64,000 bases of DNA, from assembly GCA_031216915.1 (NCBI GenBank), contig CM062292.1, positions 2,786,457 through 2,850,456 on the forward strand. Reading direction: 5' to 3'. Each line of letters begins with the position of its first letter. The stretch's first letter is position 1. Positions 1 to 13,500 of this stretch are shown here, piece after piece. Origin of the DNA: Pictodentalium vernedei. Taxonomy: Eukaryota; Mollusca; Scaphopoda; Dentaliida; Dentaliidae. The notes below the pieces were generated by a model. The model searched no databases and had not been told where the DNA came from. It saw only the letters and a list, made by a program, of their open reading frames with translations. A program made the translations under genes and the position numbers.

Positions 1-230
1 CGACTAATGCCTACTTCACAGGGAAACAATATTTAGCGGAGTTGGGCAGGCGGTTGTAGGGTACGACTAATGCCCACGTCACAGGGAAACAATATTTAGC
101 GGAGTTGGGCAGGCAGTTCTAGGGTACGACAAATGCCCACTTCACAGGGAAACAATATTTAGCGGAGTTGGGCAGGCAGTTGTAGGGTACGACTAATGCC
201 CACTTCACAGGGAAACAAATTTAGAATATA
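1..230. repeat. 63-bp tandem repeat, ~3.5 copies
   Basis: Units begin at 1, 64, 127 and 190 with CGACTAATGCCCAC and differ by only a few substitutions. The last copy breaks down after about 25 bases into unrelated sequence. The array runs off the left edge of the window, so its full length is unknown. No coding potential. Confidence 0.95.
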
Positions 231-257
231 TAAACACTCTGGAATGTAACAGTTCCA

Positions 258-534
258 TGCTACTCGGTTATGTCACGTGTTATCGTATAAATTATCTGGA
301 ATTTTACACTTCCTCATAACTCGCCTATGTCACGTGTTATCATATAAATTATCTGGAATTTTACACTTCCTCATAACTCGCCTATGTCACGTGTTATCGT
401 ATAAATTATCTGGAATTTTACACTTCCTCATAACTCGCCTATGTCACGTGTTATCGTATAAATTATCTGGAATTTTACACTTCCTCATAACTCGCCTATG
501 TCACGTGTTATCATATAAATTATCTGGAATGTAA
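258..534. repeat. 57-bp tandem repeat, ~5 copies, each with a CACGTG
   Basis: Near-identical 57-bp units, each with TATGTCACGTGTTATC. Because 57 is a multiple of three, the array reads as a 19-residue repeating open frame on the plus strand. That frame is a by-product of the period and not a gene. The E-box-like palindrome CACGTG recurs once per unit. Confidence 0.95.
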
Positions 535-992
535 GAGTTCCCTGTTTATTATTTCAACGAAGTTATCCATTTTATCAATTTTAAAAGAACGAACGATTTA
601 ATTTTTGACTTATTTTATTATTTTAGAAATAAAGAAATAATTTTCAACGGACTTAATTATTTCAGAAATAATGAGACAATTTCCAAACTTTTATCTAGTT
701 TATTATCGAACAATAAGTAGAATAATTTTCTAACGAAGTAATCAAATGGTCAAATTTCATAAAACGCAAAAATAATAATATGGGAGTGATTGAGCGCGTG
801 CGCAAACTAGCAATTGATCATAGATCGAAGAATGATGGAATGATGGAAGTATCTTGGTTTTGTCTTCGAGGGAAAGTGGAGGTGACACAGACACTACCAC
901 AACAACAACTTTGATTTCACGTCACTTCTCCACAAACAATTTACTGCCGCTATTTATATAGCATCAAGTATGTGTGTCTTGTCTGGCGTTAC
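535..992. other. AT-rich spacer, no gene seen
   Basis: AT-rich unique-looking DNA between two repeat arrays. I see no open frame, RNA gene or element ends here. Confidence 0.6.
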
Positions 993-1046
993 GCTCACAG
1001 AACTGAACTGAGAACTTAACAATAAAATCAGTTCAGTTCTGTGAGC
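993..1046. repeat. Perfect hairpin, 19-bp arms
   Basis: GCTCACAGAACTGAACTGA is followed after a 16-base spacer by its exact reverse complement. It is the outermost of three hairpins that flank the large 40-bp satellite. Confidence 0.9.
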
Positions 1047-1073
1047 TGAATCTTTTGTCGAAAGGTTGTAATA

Positions 1074-1580
1074 TTCCACTCTCCTGACATGGGGTAGTAA
1101 TAGTCGTCAGTCAGATCTCTGACTCAGTACATTCACGAATCTCTTGCTCGAAAGTTTGTCATGTCGTCGTGTGAGAACCATAAGGTTCTATCTTCCACTG
1201 GAAGATAGAACCTTATGGTTCTCACGCGACGATGTTTCAATTTCCTGAAACCTGAAATGGGGAAATAGTAGTAGTCAGATCTCTGTATCCCAGTTTGTTC
1301 ACGAATCACTTGACGAATGTTTCTGTCTCCTAAAATGGGGTAGAAATAGTAGTCCGATCTCCGCTCTGTCGCAATACATTCACGAGTCTCTTACTCCAAA
1401 GTTGGTTATATTTCATTCTCATGAAATGAGGTAGTGATAGCAGTTAAATCTCTCTATCATAGTATGGTCACGAATCACTTGCTGAATGTTTGACGTGTTC
1501 CACTCTCCTGAAGTGGGGTAACAATGGTAGTCAGGTTTTCACTCTCGCAGCATATTCACGAGTCTGTTGTTATATTTGAC
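1074..1580. repeat. Degenerate 77-91 bp repeat flanking the satellite (left)
   Basis: Successive units start with variants of CTCCTGAAATGGGGTAG (for example at 1327, 1418 and 1505), continue through a CAGATCTCT-like segment and end with TTCACGAATCTCTTGCTCGA. The first part of each unit matches the 40-bp satellite monomer that begins at 1581; the last ~45 bases are absent from the monomer. The 40-bp satellite therefore looks like an internally shortened and then amplified derivative of this older repeat. Confidence 0.8.
1164..1232. repeat. Hairpin with 34-bp arms and almost no loop
   Basis: The arms meet around 1198 with a one-base centre and carry one mismatch. The hairpin interrupts one unit of the degenerate repeat. 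Loop-less long arms of this kind are typical of template switching or a palindromic insertion (inference). Confidence 0.9.
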
Positions 1581-4500
1581 TCTTCTGAAATGTGGTAGTA
1601 GTCAGATCTCTACTCTGTTACAGTCTGAAATGTGGTAGTAGTCAGATCTCTACTCTGTTACAGTCTGAAATGTGGTAGTAGTCAGATCTCTACTCTGTTA
1701 CAGTCTGAAATGTGGTAGTATTCAGATCTCTACTCTGTTACAGTCTGAAATGTGGTAATATTCAGATCTCTACTCTATTACAGTCTGAAATGTGGTAGTA
1801 GTCAGATCTCTACTCTGTTACAGTCTGAAATGTGGTAGTAGTCAGATCTCTACTCTGTTACAGTCTGAAATGTGGTAGTAGTCAGATCTCTACTCTGTTA
1901 CAGTCTGAAATGTGGTAGTAGTCAGATCTCTACTCTGTTACAGTCTGAAATGTGGTAATATTCAGATCTCTACTCTGTAACAGTCTGAAATGTGGTAGTA
2001 GTCAGATCTCTACTCTGTTACAGTCTGAATTGTGGTAGTAGTCAGATCTCTACTCTGTTACAGTCTGAAATGTGGTAGTAGTCAGATCTCTACTCTGTTA
2101 CAGTCTGAATTGTGGTAGTAGTCAGATCTCTACTCTGTTACAGTCTGAAATGTGGTAGTAGTCAGATCTCTACTCTGTTACAGTCTGAAATGTGGTAGTA
2201 GTCAGATCTCTACTCTGTTACAGTCTGAAATGTGGTAATATTCAGATCTCTACTCTGTTACAGTCTGAAATGTGGTTGTAGTCAGATCTCTACTCTGTTA
2301 CAGTCTGAAATGTGGTAATATTCAGATCTCTACTCTGTTACAGTCTGAAATGTGGTAGTAGTCAGGTCTCTACTCTGTTACAGTCTGAAATGTGGTAATA
2401 TTCAGATCTCTACTCTGTTACAGTCTGAAATGTGGTAATATTCAGATCTCTACTCTGTAACAGTCTGAAATGTGGTAATAGTCAGATCTCTACTCTGTAA
2501 CAGTCTGAAATGTAGTAGTAGTCAGATCTCTACTCTGTTACAGTCTGAAATGTGGTTGTAGTCAGATCTCTACTCTGTTACAGTCTGAAATGTGGTAATA
2601 TTCAGATCTCTACTCTGTTACAGTCTGAAATGTGGTAGTAGTCAGATCTCTACTCTGTTACAGTCTGAAATGTGATAGTAGTCTGCTCTCTACTCTGTTA
2701 CAGTCTGAAATGTGGTAGTAGTCAGATCTCTACTCTGTTACAGTCTGAAATGTGGTAGTAGTCAGATCTCTACTCTATTACAGTCTGAAATGTGGTAGTA
2801 GTCAGATCTCTACTCTGTAACAGTCTGAAATGTGGTAATATTCAGATCTCTACTCTGTTACAGTCTGAAATGTGGTAATAGTCAGATCTCTACTCTGTTA
2901 CAGTCTGAAATGTGGTTGTAGTCAGATCTCTACTCTGTTACAGTCTGAAATGTGGTAATATTCAGATCTCTACTCTGTTACAGTCTGAAATGTGGTAGTA
3001 GTCAGATCTCTACTCTGTTACAGTCTGAAATGTGGTAATATTCAGATCTCTACTCTGTTACAGTCTGAAATGTGGTAATATTCAGATCTCTACTCTGTTA
3101 CAGTCTGAAATGTGGTTGTAGTCAGATCTCTACTCTGTTACAGTCTGAAATGTGGTTGTAGTCAGATCTCTACTCTGTTACAGTCTGAAATGTGGTAATA
3201 TTCAGATCTCTACTCTGTTACAGTCTGAAATGTGGTAGTAGTCAGGTCTCTACTCTGTTACAGTCTGAAATGTGGTAATATTCAGATCTCTACTCTGTTA
3301 CAGTCTGAAATGTGGTAATATTCAGATCTCTACTCTGTTACAGTCTGAAATGTGGTTGTAGTCAGATCTCTACTCTGTTACAGTCTGAAATGTGGTAATA
3401 TTCAGATCTCTACTCTGTAACAGTCTGAAATGTAGTAGTAGTCAGATCTCTACTCTGTTACAGTCTGAAATGTGGTTGTAGTCAGATCTCTACTCTGTTA
3501 CAGTCTGAAATGTGGTAATATTCAGATCTCTACTCTGTTACAGTCTGAAATGTGGTAGTAGTCAGATCTCTACTCTGTTACAGTCTGAATTGTGGTAGTA
3601 GTCTGCTCTCTACTCTCTTACAGTCTGAATTGTGGTAGTAGTCAGATCTCTACTCTGTTACAGTCTGAAATGTGGTAGTAGTCAGATCTCTACTCTGTTA
3701 CAGTCTGAAATGTGGTAGTAGTCAGATCTCTACTCTGTTACAGTCTGAAATGTGGTAGTAGTCAGATCTCTACTCTGTTACAGTCTGAAATGTGGTAGTA
3801 TTCAGATCTCTACTCTATTACAGTCTGAAATGTGGTAATATTCAGATCTCTACTCTGTTACAGTCTGAATTGTGGTAGTAGTCAGATCTCTACTCTGTTA
3901 CAGTCTGAAATGTGGTAGTAGTCAGATCTCTACTCTGTTACAGTCTGAAATGTGGTAGTAGTCAGATCTCTACTCTGTTACAGTCTGAAATGTGGTAATA
4001 TTCAGATCTCTACTATGTTACAGTCTGAATTGTGGTAGTAGTCAGATCTCTACTCTGTTACAGTCTGAAATGTGGTAGTAGTCAGATCTCTACTCTGTTA
4101 CAGTCTGAATTGTGGTAGTAGTCAGATCTCTACTCTCTTACAGTCTGAATTGTGGTAGTAGTCAGATCTCTACTCTGTTACAGTCTGAAATGTGGTAGTA
4201 GTCAGATCTCTACTCCGTTACAGTCTGAAATGTGGTAGTAGTCAGATCTCTACTCTGTTACAGTCTGAAATGTGGTAGTAGTCAGATCTCTACTCTGTTA
4301 CAGTCTGAAATGTGGTAGTAGTCAGATCTCTACTCTGTTACAGTCTGAAATGTGGTAGTAGTCAGATCTCTACTCTGTTACAGTCTGAAATGTGGTAGTA
4401 GTCTGCTCTCTACTCTGTTACAGTCTGAAATGTGGTAATATTCAGATCTCTACTCTATTACAGTCTGAAATGTGGTAATATTCAGATCTCTACTCTGTTA

Positions 4501-7500
4501 CAGTCTGAAATGTGGTAATAGTCAGATCTCTACTCTGTTACAGTCTGAAATGTGGTAATAGTCAGATCTCTACTCTGTTACAGTCTGAAATGTGGTAATA
4601 GTCAGATCTCTACTCTGTTACAGTCTGAAATGTGGTAGTAGTCAGATCTCTACTCTGTTACAGTCTGAAATGTGGTAGTAGTCAGATCTCTACTCTATTA
4701 CAGTCTGAAATGTGGTAGTAGTCAGATCTCTACTCTGTTACAGTCTGAAATGTGGTAGTAGTCAGATCTCTACTCTGTAACAGTCTGAAATGTGGTAATA
4801 TTCAGATCTCTACTCTGTTACAGTCTGAAATGTGGTAATAGTCAGATCTCTACTCTGTTACAGTCTGAAATGTGGTAGTAGTCAGATCTCTACTCTGTTA
4901 CAGTCTGAAATGTGGTAGTAGTCAGATCTCTACTCTGTTACAGTCTGAAATGTGGTAGTAGTCAGATCTCTACTCTGTTACAGTCTGAAATGTGGTAGTA
5001 GTCAGATCTCTACTCTGTAACAGTCTGAAATGTGGTAATATTCAGATCTCTACTCTGTTACAGTCTGAAATGTGGTAATAGTCAGATCTCTACTCTGTTA
5101 CAGTCTGAAATGTAGTAGTAGTCAGATCTCTACTCTGTTACAGTCTGAAATGTGGTAGTAGTCAGATCTCTACTCTATTACAGTCTGAAATGTGGTAGTA
5201 GTCAGATCTCTACTCTGTAACAGTCTGAAATGTGGTAATATTCAGATCTCTACTCTGTTACAGTCTGAAATGTGGTAATAGTCAGATCTCTACTCTGTTA
5301 CAGTCTGAAATGTGGTAGTAGTCAGATCTCTACTCTGTTACAGTCTGAAATGTGGTAATATTCAGATCTCTACTCTGTTACAGTCTGAAATGTGGTAGTA
5401 GTCAGATCTCTACTCTGTAACAGTCTGAAATGTGGTAGTAGTCAGATCTCTACTCTGTTACAGTCTGAAATGTGGTAGTAGTCAGATCTCTACTCTGTTA
5501 CAGTCTGAAATGTGGTAGTAGTCAGATCTCTACTCTGTAACAGTCTGAAATGTGGTAGTAGTCAGATCTCTACTCTGTTACAGTCTGAAATGTGGTAGTA
5601 GTCAGATCTCTACTCTGTTACAGTCTGAAATGTGGTAGTAGTCAGATCTCTACTCTGTTACAGTCTGAAATGTGATAGTAGTCTGCTCTCTACTCTGTTA
5701 CAGTCTGAAATGTGGTAGTAGTCAGATCTCTACTCTGTTACAGTCTGAAATGTGGTAATATTCAGATCTCTACTCTGTTACAGTCTGAAATGTGGTAATA
5801 GTCAGATCTCTACTCTGTAACAGTCTGAAATGTAGTAGTAGTCAGATCTCTACTCTGTTACAGTCTGAAATGTGGTTGTAGTCAGATCTCTACTCTGTTA
5901 CAGTCTGAAATGTGGTAATATTCAGATCGCTACTCTGTTACAGTCTGAAATGTGGTAGTAGTCAGATCTCTACTCTGTTACAGTCTGAAATGTGGTAATA
6001 TTCAGATCTCTACTCTGTTACAGTCTGAAATGTGGTAGTAGTCAGGTCTCTACTCTGTTACAGTCTGAAATGTGGTAATATTCAGATCTCTACTCTGTTA
6101 CAGTCTGAAATGTGGTAATATTCAGATCTCTACTCTGTAACAGTCTGAAATGTGGTAATAGTCAGATCTCTACTCTGTAACAGTCTGAAATGTGGTAATA
6201 GTCAGATCTCTACTCTGTTACAGTCTGAAATGTGGTAGTAGTCAGATCTCTACTCTGTTACAGTCTGAAATGTGGTAGTAGTCAGATCTCTACTCTGTTA
6301 CAGTCTGAAATGTGGTAGTAGTCAGATCTCTACTCTGTTACAGTCTGAAATGTGGTAATATTCAGATCTCTACTCTGTTACAGTCTGAAATGTGGTAGTA
6401 GTCAGATCTCTACTCTGTTACAGTCTGAAATGTGGTAATATTCAGATCTCTACTCTGTTACAGTCTGAAATGTGGTAGTAGTCAGGTCTCTACTCTGTTA
6501 CAGTCTGAAATGTGGTAATATTCAGATCTCTACTCTGTTACAGTCTGAAATGTGGTAATATTCAGATCTCTACTCTGTAACAGTCTGAAATGTGGTAATA
6601 GTCAGATCTCTACTCTGTAACAGTCTGAAATGTAGTAGTAGTCAGATCTCTACTCTGTTACAGTCTGAAATGTGGTAGTAGTCAGATCTCTACTCTGTTA
6701 CAGTCTGAAATGTGGTAGTAGTCAGATCTCTACTCTGTTACAGTCTGAAATGTGATAGTAGTCTGCTCTCTACTCTGTTACAGTCTGAAATGTGGTTGTA
6801 GTCAGATCTCTACTCTGTTACAGTCTGAAATGTGGTAATATTCAGATCTCTACTCTGTTACAGTCTGAAATGTGGTAGTAGTCAGATCTCTACTCTGTTA
6901 CAGTCTGAAATGTGATAGTAGTCTGCTCTCTACTCTGTTACAGTCTGAAATGTGGTAGTAGTCAGATCTCTACTCTGTTACAGTCTGAAATGTGGTAGTA
7001 GTCAGATCTCTACTCTATTACAGTCTGAAATGTGGTAGTAGTCAGATCTCTACTCTGTAACAGTCTGAAATGTGGTAATATTCAGATCTCTACTCTGTTA
7101 CAGTCTGAAATGTGGTAATAGTCAGATCTCTACTCTGTTACAGTCTGAAATGTGGTTGTAGTCAGATCTCTACTCTGTTACAGTCTGAAATGTGGTAATA
7201 TTCAGATCTCTACTCTGTTACAGTCTGAAATGTGGTAGTAGTCAGATCTCTACTCTGTTACAGTCTGAAATGTGGTAATATTCAGATCTCTACTCTGTTA
7301 CAGTCTGAAATGTGGTAATATTCAGATCTCTACTCTGTTACAGTCTGAAATGTGGTTGTAGTCAGACCTCTACTCTGTTACAGTCTGAAATGTGGTTGTA
7401 GTCAGATCTCTACTCTGTTACAGTCTGAAATGTGGTAATATTCAGATCTCTACTCTGTTACAGTCTGAAATGTGGTAGTAGTCAGGTCTCTACTCTGTTA

Positions 7501-10500
7501 CAGTCTGAAATGTGGTAATATTCAGATCTCTACTCTGTTACAGTCTGAAATGTGGTAATATTCAGATCTCTACTCTGTTACAGTCTGAAATGTGGTTGTA
7601 GTCAGATCTCTACTCTGTTACAGTCTGAAATGTGGTAATATTCAGATCTCTACTCTGTAACAGTCTGAAATGTAGTAGTAGTCAGATCTCTACTCTGTTA
7701 CAGTCTGAAATGTGGTTGTAGTCAGATCTCTACTCTGTTACAGTCTGAAATGTGGTAATATTCAGATCTCTACTCTGTTACAGTCTGAAATGTGGTAGTA
7801 GTCAGATCTCTACTCTGTTACAGTCTGAAATGTGGTAATATTCAGATCTCTACTCTGTTACAGTCTGAAATGTGGTAGTATTCAGATCTCTACTCTATTA
7901 CAGTCTGAAATGTGGTAATATTCAGATCTCTACTCTGTTACAGTCTGAATTGTGGTAGTAGTCAGATCTCTACTCTGTTACAGTCTGAAATGTGGTAGTA
8001 GTCAGATCTCTACTCTGTTACAGTCTGAAATGTGGTAGTAGTCAGACCTCTACTCTGTTACAGTCTGAAATGTGGTAATATTCAGATCTCTACTATGTTA
8101 CAGTCTGAATTGTGGTAGTAGTCAGATCTCTACTCTGTTACAGTCTGAAATGTGGTAATATTCAGATCTCTACTCTGTTACAGTCTGAATTGTGGTAGTA
8201 GTCAGATCTCTACTCTCTTACAGTCTGAATTGTGGTAGTAGTCAGATCTCTACTCTGTTACAGTCTGAAATGTGGTAGTAGTCAGATCTCTACTCCGTTA
8301 CAGTCTGAAATGTGGTAGTAGTCAGATCTCTACTCTGTTACAGTCTGAAATGTGGTAGTAGTCAGATCTCTACTCTGTTACAGTCTGAAATGTGGTAGTA
8401 GTCAGATCTCTACTCTGTTACAGTCTGAAATGTGGTAGTAGTCAGATCTCTACTCTGTTACAGTCTGAAATGTGGTAGTAGTCAGATCTCTACTCTGTTA
8501 CAGTCTGAAATGTGGTAATATTCAGATCTCTACTATGTTACAGTCTGAATTGTGGTAGTAGTCAGATCTCTACTCTGTTACAGTCTGAATTGTGGTAGTA
8601 GGCAGATCTCTACTCTGTTACAGTCTGAAATGTGGTAATATTCAGATCTCTACTCTGTTACAGTCTGAATTGCGGTAGTAGTCAGATCTCTACTCTATAA
8701 CAGTCTGAAATGTGGTAATATTCAGATCTCTACTCTGTTACAGTCTGAAATGTGGTAGTAGTCAGATCTCTACTCTATAACAGTCTGAAATGTGGTAGTA
8801 GTCAGATCTCTACTCTCTTACAGTCTGAATTGTGGTAGTAGTCAGATCTCTACTCTGTTACAGTCTGAAATGTGGTAGTAGTCAGATCTCTACTCTGTTA
8901 CAGTCTGAAATGTGGTAATATTCAGATCTCTACTCTCTTACAGTCTGAATTGTGGTAGTAGTCAGATCTCTACTCTGTTACAGTCTGAAATGTGGTAATA
9001 GTCAGATCTCTACTCTGTTACAGTCTGAAATGTGGTAGTAGTCAGATCTCTACTCTGTTACAGTCTGAAATGTGGTTGTAGTCAGATCTCTACTCTGTTA
9101 CAGTCTGAAATGTGGTAATATTCAGATCTCTACTCTGTTACAGTCTGAAATGTGGTAGTAGTCAGATCTCTACTCTGTTACAGTCTGAAATGTGGTAATA
9201 TTCAGATCTCTACTCTGTTACAGTCTGAAATGTGGTAGTAGTCAGGTCTCTACTCTGTTACAGTCTGAAATGTGGTAATATTCAGATCTCTACTCTGTTA
9301 CAGTCTGAAATGTGGTAATATTCAGATCTCTACTCTGTAACAGTCTGAAATGTGGTAATAGTCAGATCTCTACTCTGTAACAGTCTGAAATGTAGTAGTA
9401 GTCAGATCTCTACTCTGTTACAGTCTGAAATGTGGTTGTAGTCAGATCTCTACTCTGTTACAGTCTGAAATGTGGTAATATTCAGATCTCTACTCTGTTA
9501 CAGTCTGAAATGTGGTAGTAGTCAGATCTCTACTCTGTTACAGTCTGAAATGTGATAGTAGTCTGCTCTCTACTCTGTTACAGTCTGAAATGTGGTAGTA
9601 GTCAGATCTCTACTCTGTTACAGTCTGAAATGTGGTAGTAGTCAGATCTCTACTCTATTACAGTCTGAAATGTGGTAGTAGTCAGATCTCTACTCTGTAA
9701 CAGTCTGAAATGTGGTAGTAGTCAGGTCTCTACTCTGTTACAGTCTGAAATGTGGTAATATTCAGATCTCTACTCTGTTACAGTCTGAAATGTGGTAATA
9801 TTCAGATCTCTACTCTGTTACAGTCTGAAATGTGGTTGTAGTCAGATCTCTACTCTGTTACAGTCTGAAATGTGGTAATATTCAGATCTCTACTCTGTTA
9901 CAGTCTGAAATGTGGTTGTAGTCAGATCTCTACTCTGTTACAGTCTGAAATGTGGTAATATTCAGATCTCTACTCTGTTACAGTCTGAAATGTGGTTGTA
10001 GTCAGGTCTCTACTCTGTTACAGTCTGAAATGTGGTAATATTCAGATCTCTACTCTGTTACAGTCTGAAATGTGGTAATATTCAGATCTCTACTCTGTTA
10101 CAGTCTGAAATGTGGTTGTAGTCAGATCTCTACTCTGTTACAGTCTGAAATGTGGTAATATTCAGATCTCTACTCTGTTACAGTCTGAAATGTGGTTGTA
10201 GTCAGATCTCTACTCTGTTACAGTCTGAAATGTGGTAATATTCAGATCTCTACTCTGTTACAGTCTGAAATGTGGTAGTAGTCAGATCTCTACTCTGTTA
10301 CAGTCTGAATTGTGGTAGTAGTCAGATCTCTACTCTGTTACAGTCTGAAATGTGGTAGTAGTCAGATCTCTACTCTGTTACAGTCTGAAATGTGGTAGTA
10401 GTCAGATCTCTACTCTGTTACAGTCTGAAATGTGGTAGTAGTCAGATCTCTACTCTGCTACAGTCTGAAATGTGGTAGTAGTCTGCTCTCTACTCTCTTA

Positions 10501-13500
10501 CAGTCTGAATTGTGGTAGTAGTCAGATCTCTACTCTGTTACAGTCTGAATTGTGGTAGTAGTCAGATCTCTACTCTGTTACAGTCTGAAATGTGGTAGTA
10601 GTCAGATCTCTACTCTGTTACAGTCTGAAATGTGGTAGTAGTCAGATCTCTACTCTGTTACAGTCTGAAATGTGGTAGTAGTCAGATCTCTACTCTGCTA
10701 CAGTCTGAAATGTGGTAGTAGTCTGCTCTCTACTCTCTTACAGTCTGAATTGTGGTAGTAGTCAGATCTCTACTCTGTTACAGTCTGAAATGTGGTAGTA
10801 GTCAGATCTCTACTCTGTTACAGTCTGAAATGTGGGAGTAGTCAGATCTCTACTCTGTAACAGTCTGAAATGTGGTAGTAGTCAGATCTCTACTCTGTTA
10901 CAGTCTGAAATGTGGTAATATTCAGATCTCTACTCTATTACAGTCTGAAATGTGGTAATATTCAGATCTCTACTCTGTTACAGTCTGAATTGTGGTAGTA
11001 GTCAGATCTCTACTCTGTTACAGTCTGAAATGTGGTAGTAGTCAGATCTCTACTCTGTTACAGTCTGAAATGTGGTAGTAGTCAGATCTCTACTCTGTTA
11101 CAGTCTGAAATGTGGTAGTAGTCAGATCTCTACTCTGTTACAGTCTGAAATGTGGTAGTATTCAGATCTCTACTCTATTACAGTCTGAAATGTGGTAATA
11201 TTCAGATCTCTACTCTGTTACAGTCTGAATTGTGGTAGTAGTCAGATCTCTACTCTGTTACAGTCTGAATTGTGGTAGTAGTCAGATCTCTACTCTGTTA
11301 CAGTCTGAAATGTGGTAGTAGTCAGATCTCTACTCTGTTACAGTCTGAAATGTGGTAGTAGTCAGATCTCTACTCTGTTACAGTCTGAAATGTGGTAGTA
11401 GTCAGATCTCTACTCTGTTACAGTCTGAAATGTGGTAGTAGTCAGATCTCTACTCTGTTACAGTCTGAAATGTGGTAATATTCAGATCTCTACTCTGTTA
11501 CAGTCTGAATTGTGGTAGTAGTCAGATCTCTACTCTGTAACAGTCTGAAATGTGGTAATATTCAGATCTCTACTCTGTTACAGTCTGAAATGTGGTAGTA
11601 GTCAGATCTCTACTCTGTAACAGTCTGAAATGTGGTAGTAGTCAGATCTCTACTCTGTTACAGTCTGAAATGTGGTAGTAGTCAGATCTCTACTCTGTAA
11701 CAGTCTGAAATGTGGTAATATTCAGATCTCTACTCTGTTACAGTCTGAATTGTGGTAGTAGTCAGATCTCTACTCTGTAACAGTCTGAAATGTGGTAGTA
11801 GTCAGATCTCTACTCTGTAACAGTCTGAAATGTGGTAGTAGTCAGATCTCTACTCTGTAACAGTCTGAAATGTGGTAGTAGTCAGATCTCTACTCTGTAA
11901 CAGTCTGAAATGTGGTAATATTCAGATCTCTACTCTGTTACAGTCTGAATTGTGGTAGTAGTCAGATCTCTACTCTGTTACAGTCTGAAATGTGGTAGTA
12001 GTCAGATCTCTACTCTGTTACAGTCTGAAATGTGGTAATATTCAGATCTCTACTCTATTACAGTCTGAAATGTGGTAGTAGTCAGATCTCTACTCTGTAA
12101 CAGTCTGAAATGTGGTAGTAGTCAGATCTCTACTCTGTTACAGTCTGAAATGTGGTAGTAGTCAGATCTCTACTCTGTAACAGTCTGAAATGTGGTAGTA
12201 GTCAGATCTCTACTCTGTAACAGTCTGAAATGTGGTAGTAGTCAGATCTCTACTCTGTTACAGTCTGAAATGTGGTAGTAGTCAGATCTCTACTCTGTTA
12301 CAGTCTGAAATGTGGTAGTAGTCAGATCTCTACTCTGTAACAGTCTGAAATGTGGTAGTAGTCAGATCTCTACTCTGTAACAGTCTGAAATGTGGTAGTA
12401 GTCAGATCTCTACTCTGTAACAGTCTGAAATGTGGTAGTAGTCAGATCTCTACTCTGTTACAGTCTGAAATGTGGTAGTAGTCAGATCTCTACTCTGTAA
12501 CAGTCTGAAATGTGGTAGTAGTCAGATCTCTACTCTGTTACAGTCTGAAATGTGGTAATATTCAGATCTCTACTCTATTACAGTCTGAAATGTGGTAATA
12601 TTCAGATCTCTACTCTGTTACAGTCTGAAATGTGGTAGTAGTCAGATCTCTACTCTGTTACAGTCTGAAATGTGGTAATATTCAGATCTCTACTCTATTA
12701 CAGTCTGAAATGTGGTAATATTCAGATCTCTACTCTGTTACAGTCTGAAATGTGGTAGTAGTCAGATCTCTACTCTATTACAGTCTGAAATGTGGTAGTA
12801 GTCAGATCTCTACTCTGTAACAGTCTGAAATGTGGTAGTAGTCAGATCTCTACTCTGTAACAGTCTGAAATGTAGTAGTAGTCAGATCTCTACTCTGTAA
12901 CAGTCTGAAATGTGGTAGTAGTCAGATCTCTACTCTGTTACAGTCTGAAATGTGGTAGTAGTCAGATCTCTACTCTGTTACAGTCTGAAATGTGGTAGTG
13001 GTCAGATCTCTACTCTGTTACAGTCTGAAATGTGGTTGTAGTCAGATCTCTACTCTGTTACAGTCTGAAATGTGGTAGTAGTCAGATCTCTACTCTGTTA
13101 CAGTCTGAAATGTGGTAGTAGTCAGATCTCTACTCTGTTACAGTCTGAAATGTGGTTGTAGTCAGATCTCTACTCTGTTACAGTCTGAAATGTGGTAGTG
13201 GTCAGATCTCTACTCTGTTACAGTCTGAAATGTGGTTGTAGTCAGATCTCTACTCTGTTACAGTCTGAAATGTGGTAGTAGTCAGATCTCTACTCTGTTA
13301 CAGTCTGAAATGTGGTTGTAGTCAGATCTCTACTCTGTTACAGTCTGAAATGTGGTAGTATTCAGATCTCTACTCTGTTACAGTCTGAAATGTGGTAGTA
13401 GTCATATCTCTACTCTATTACAGTCTGAAATGTGGTAGTGGTCAGATCTCTACTCTGTTACAGTCTGAAATGTGGTAGTAGTCAGATCTCTACTCTGTTA

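Noticed and set aside
277-534. Open frame with a 19-residue repeat
   Set aside because: Product of a 57-bp tandem repeat being a multiple of three; no other support.
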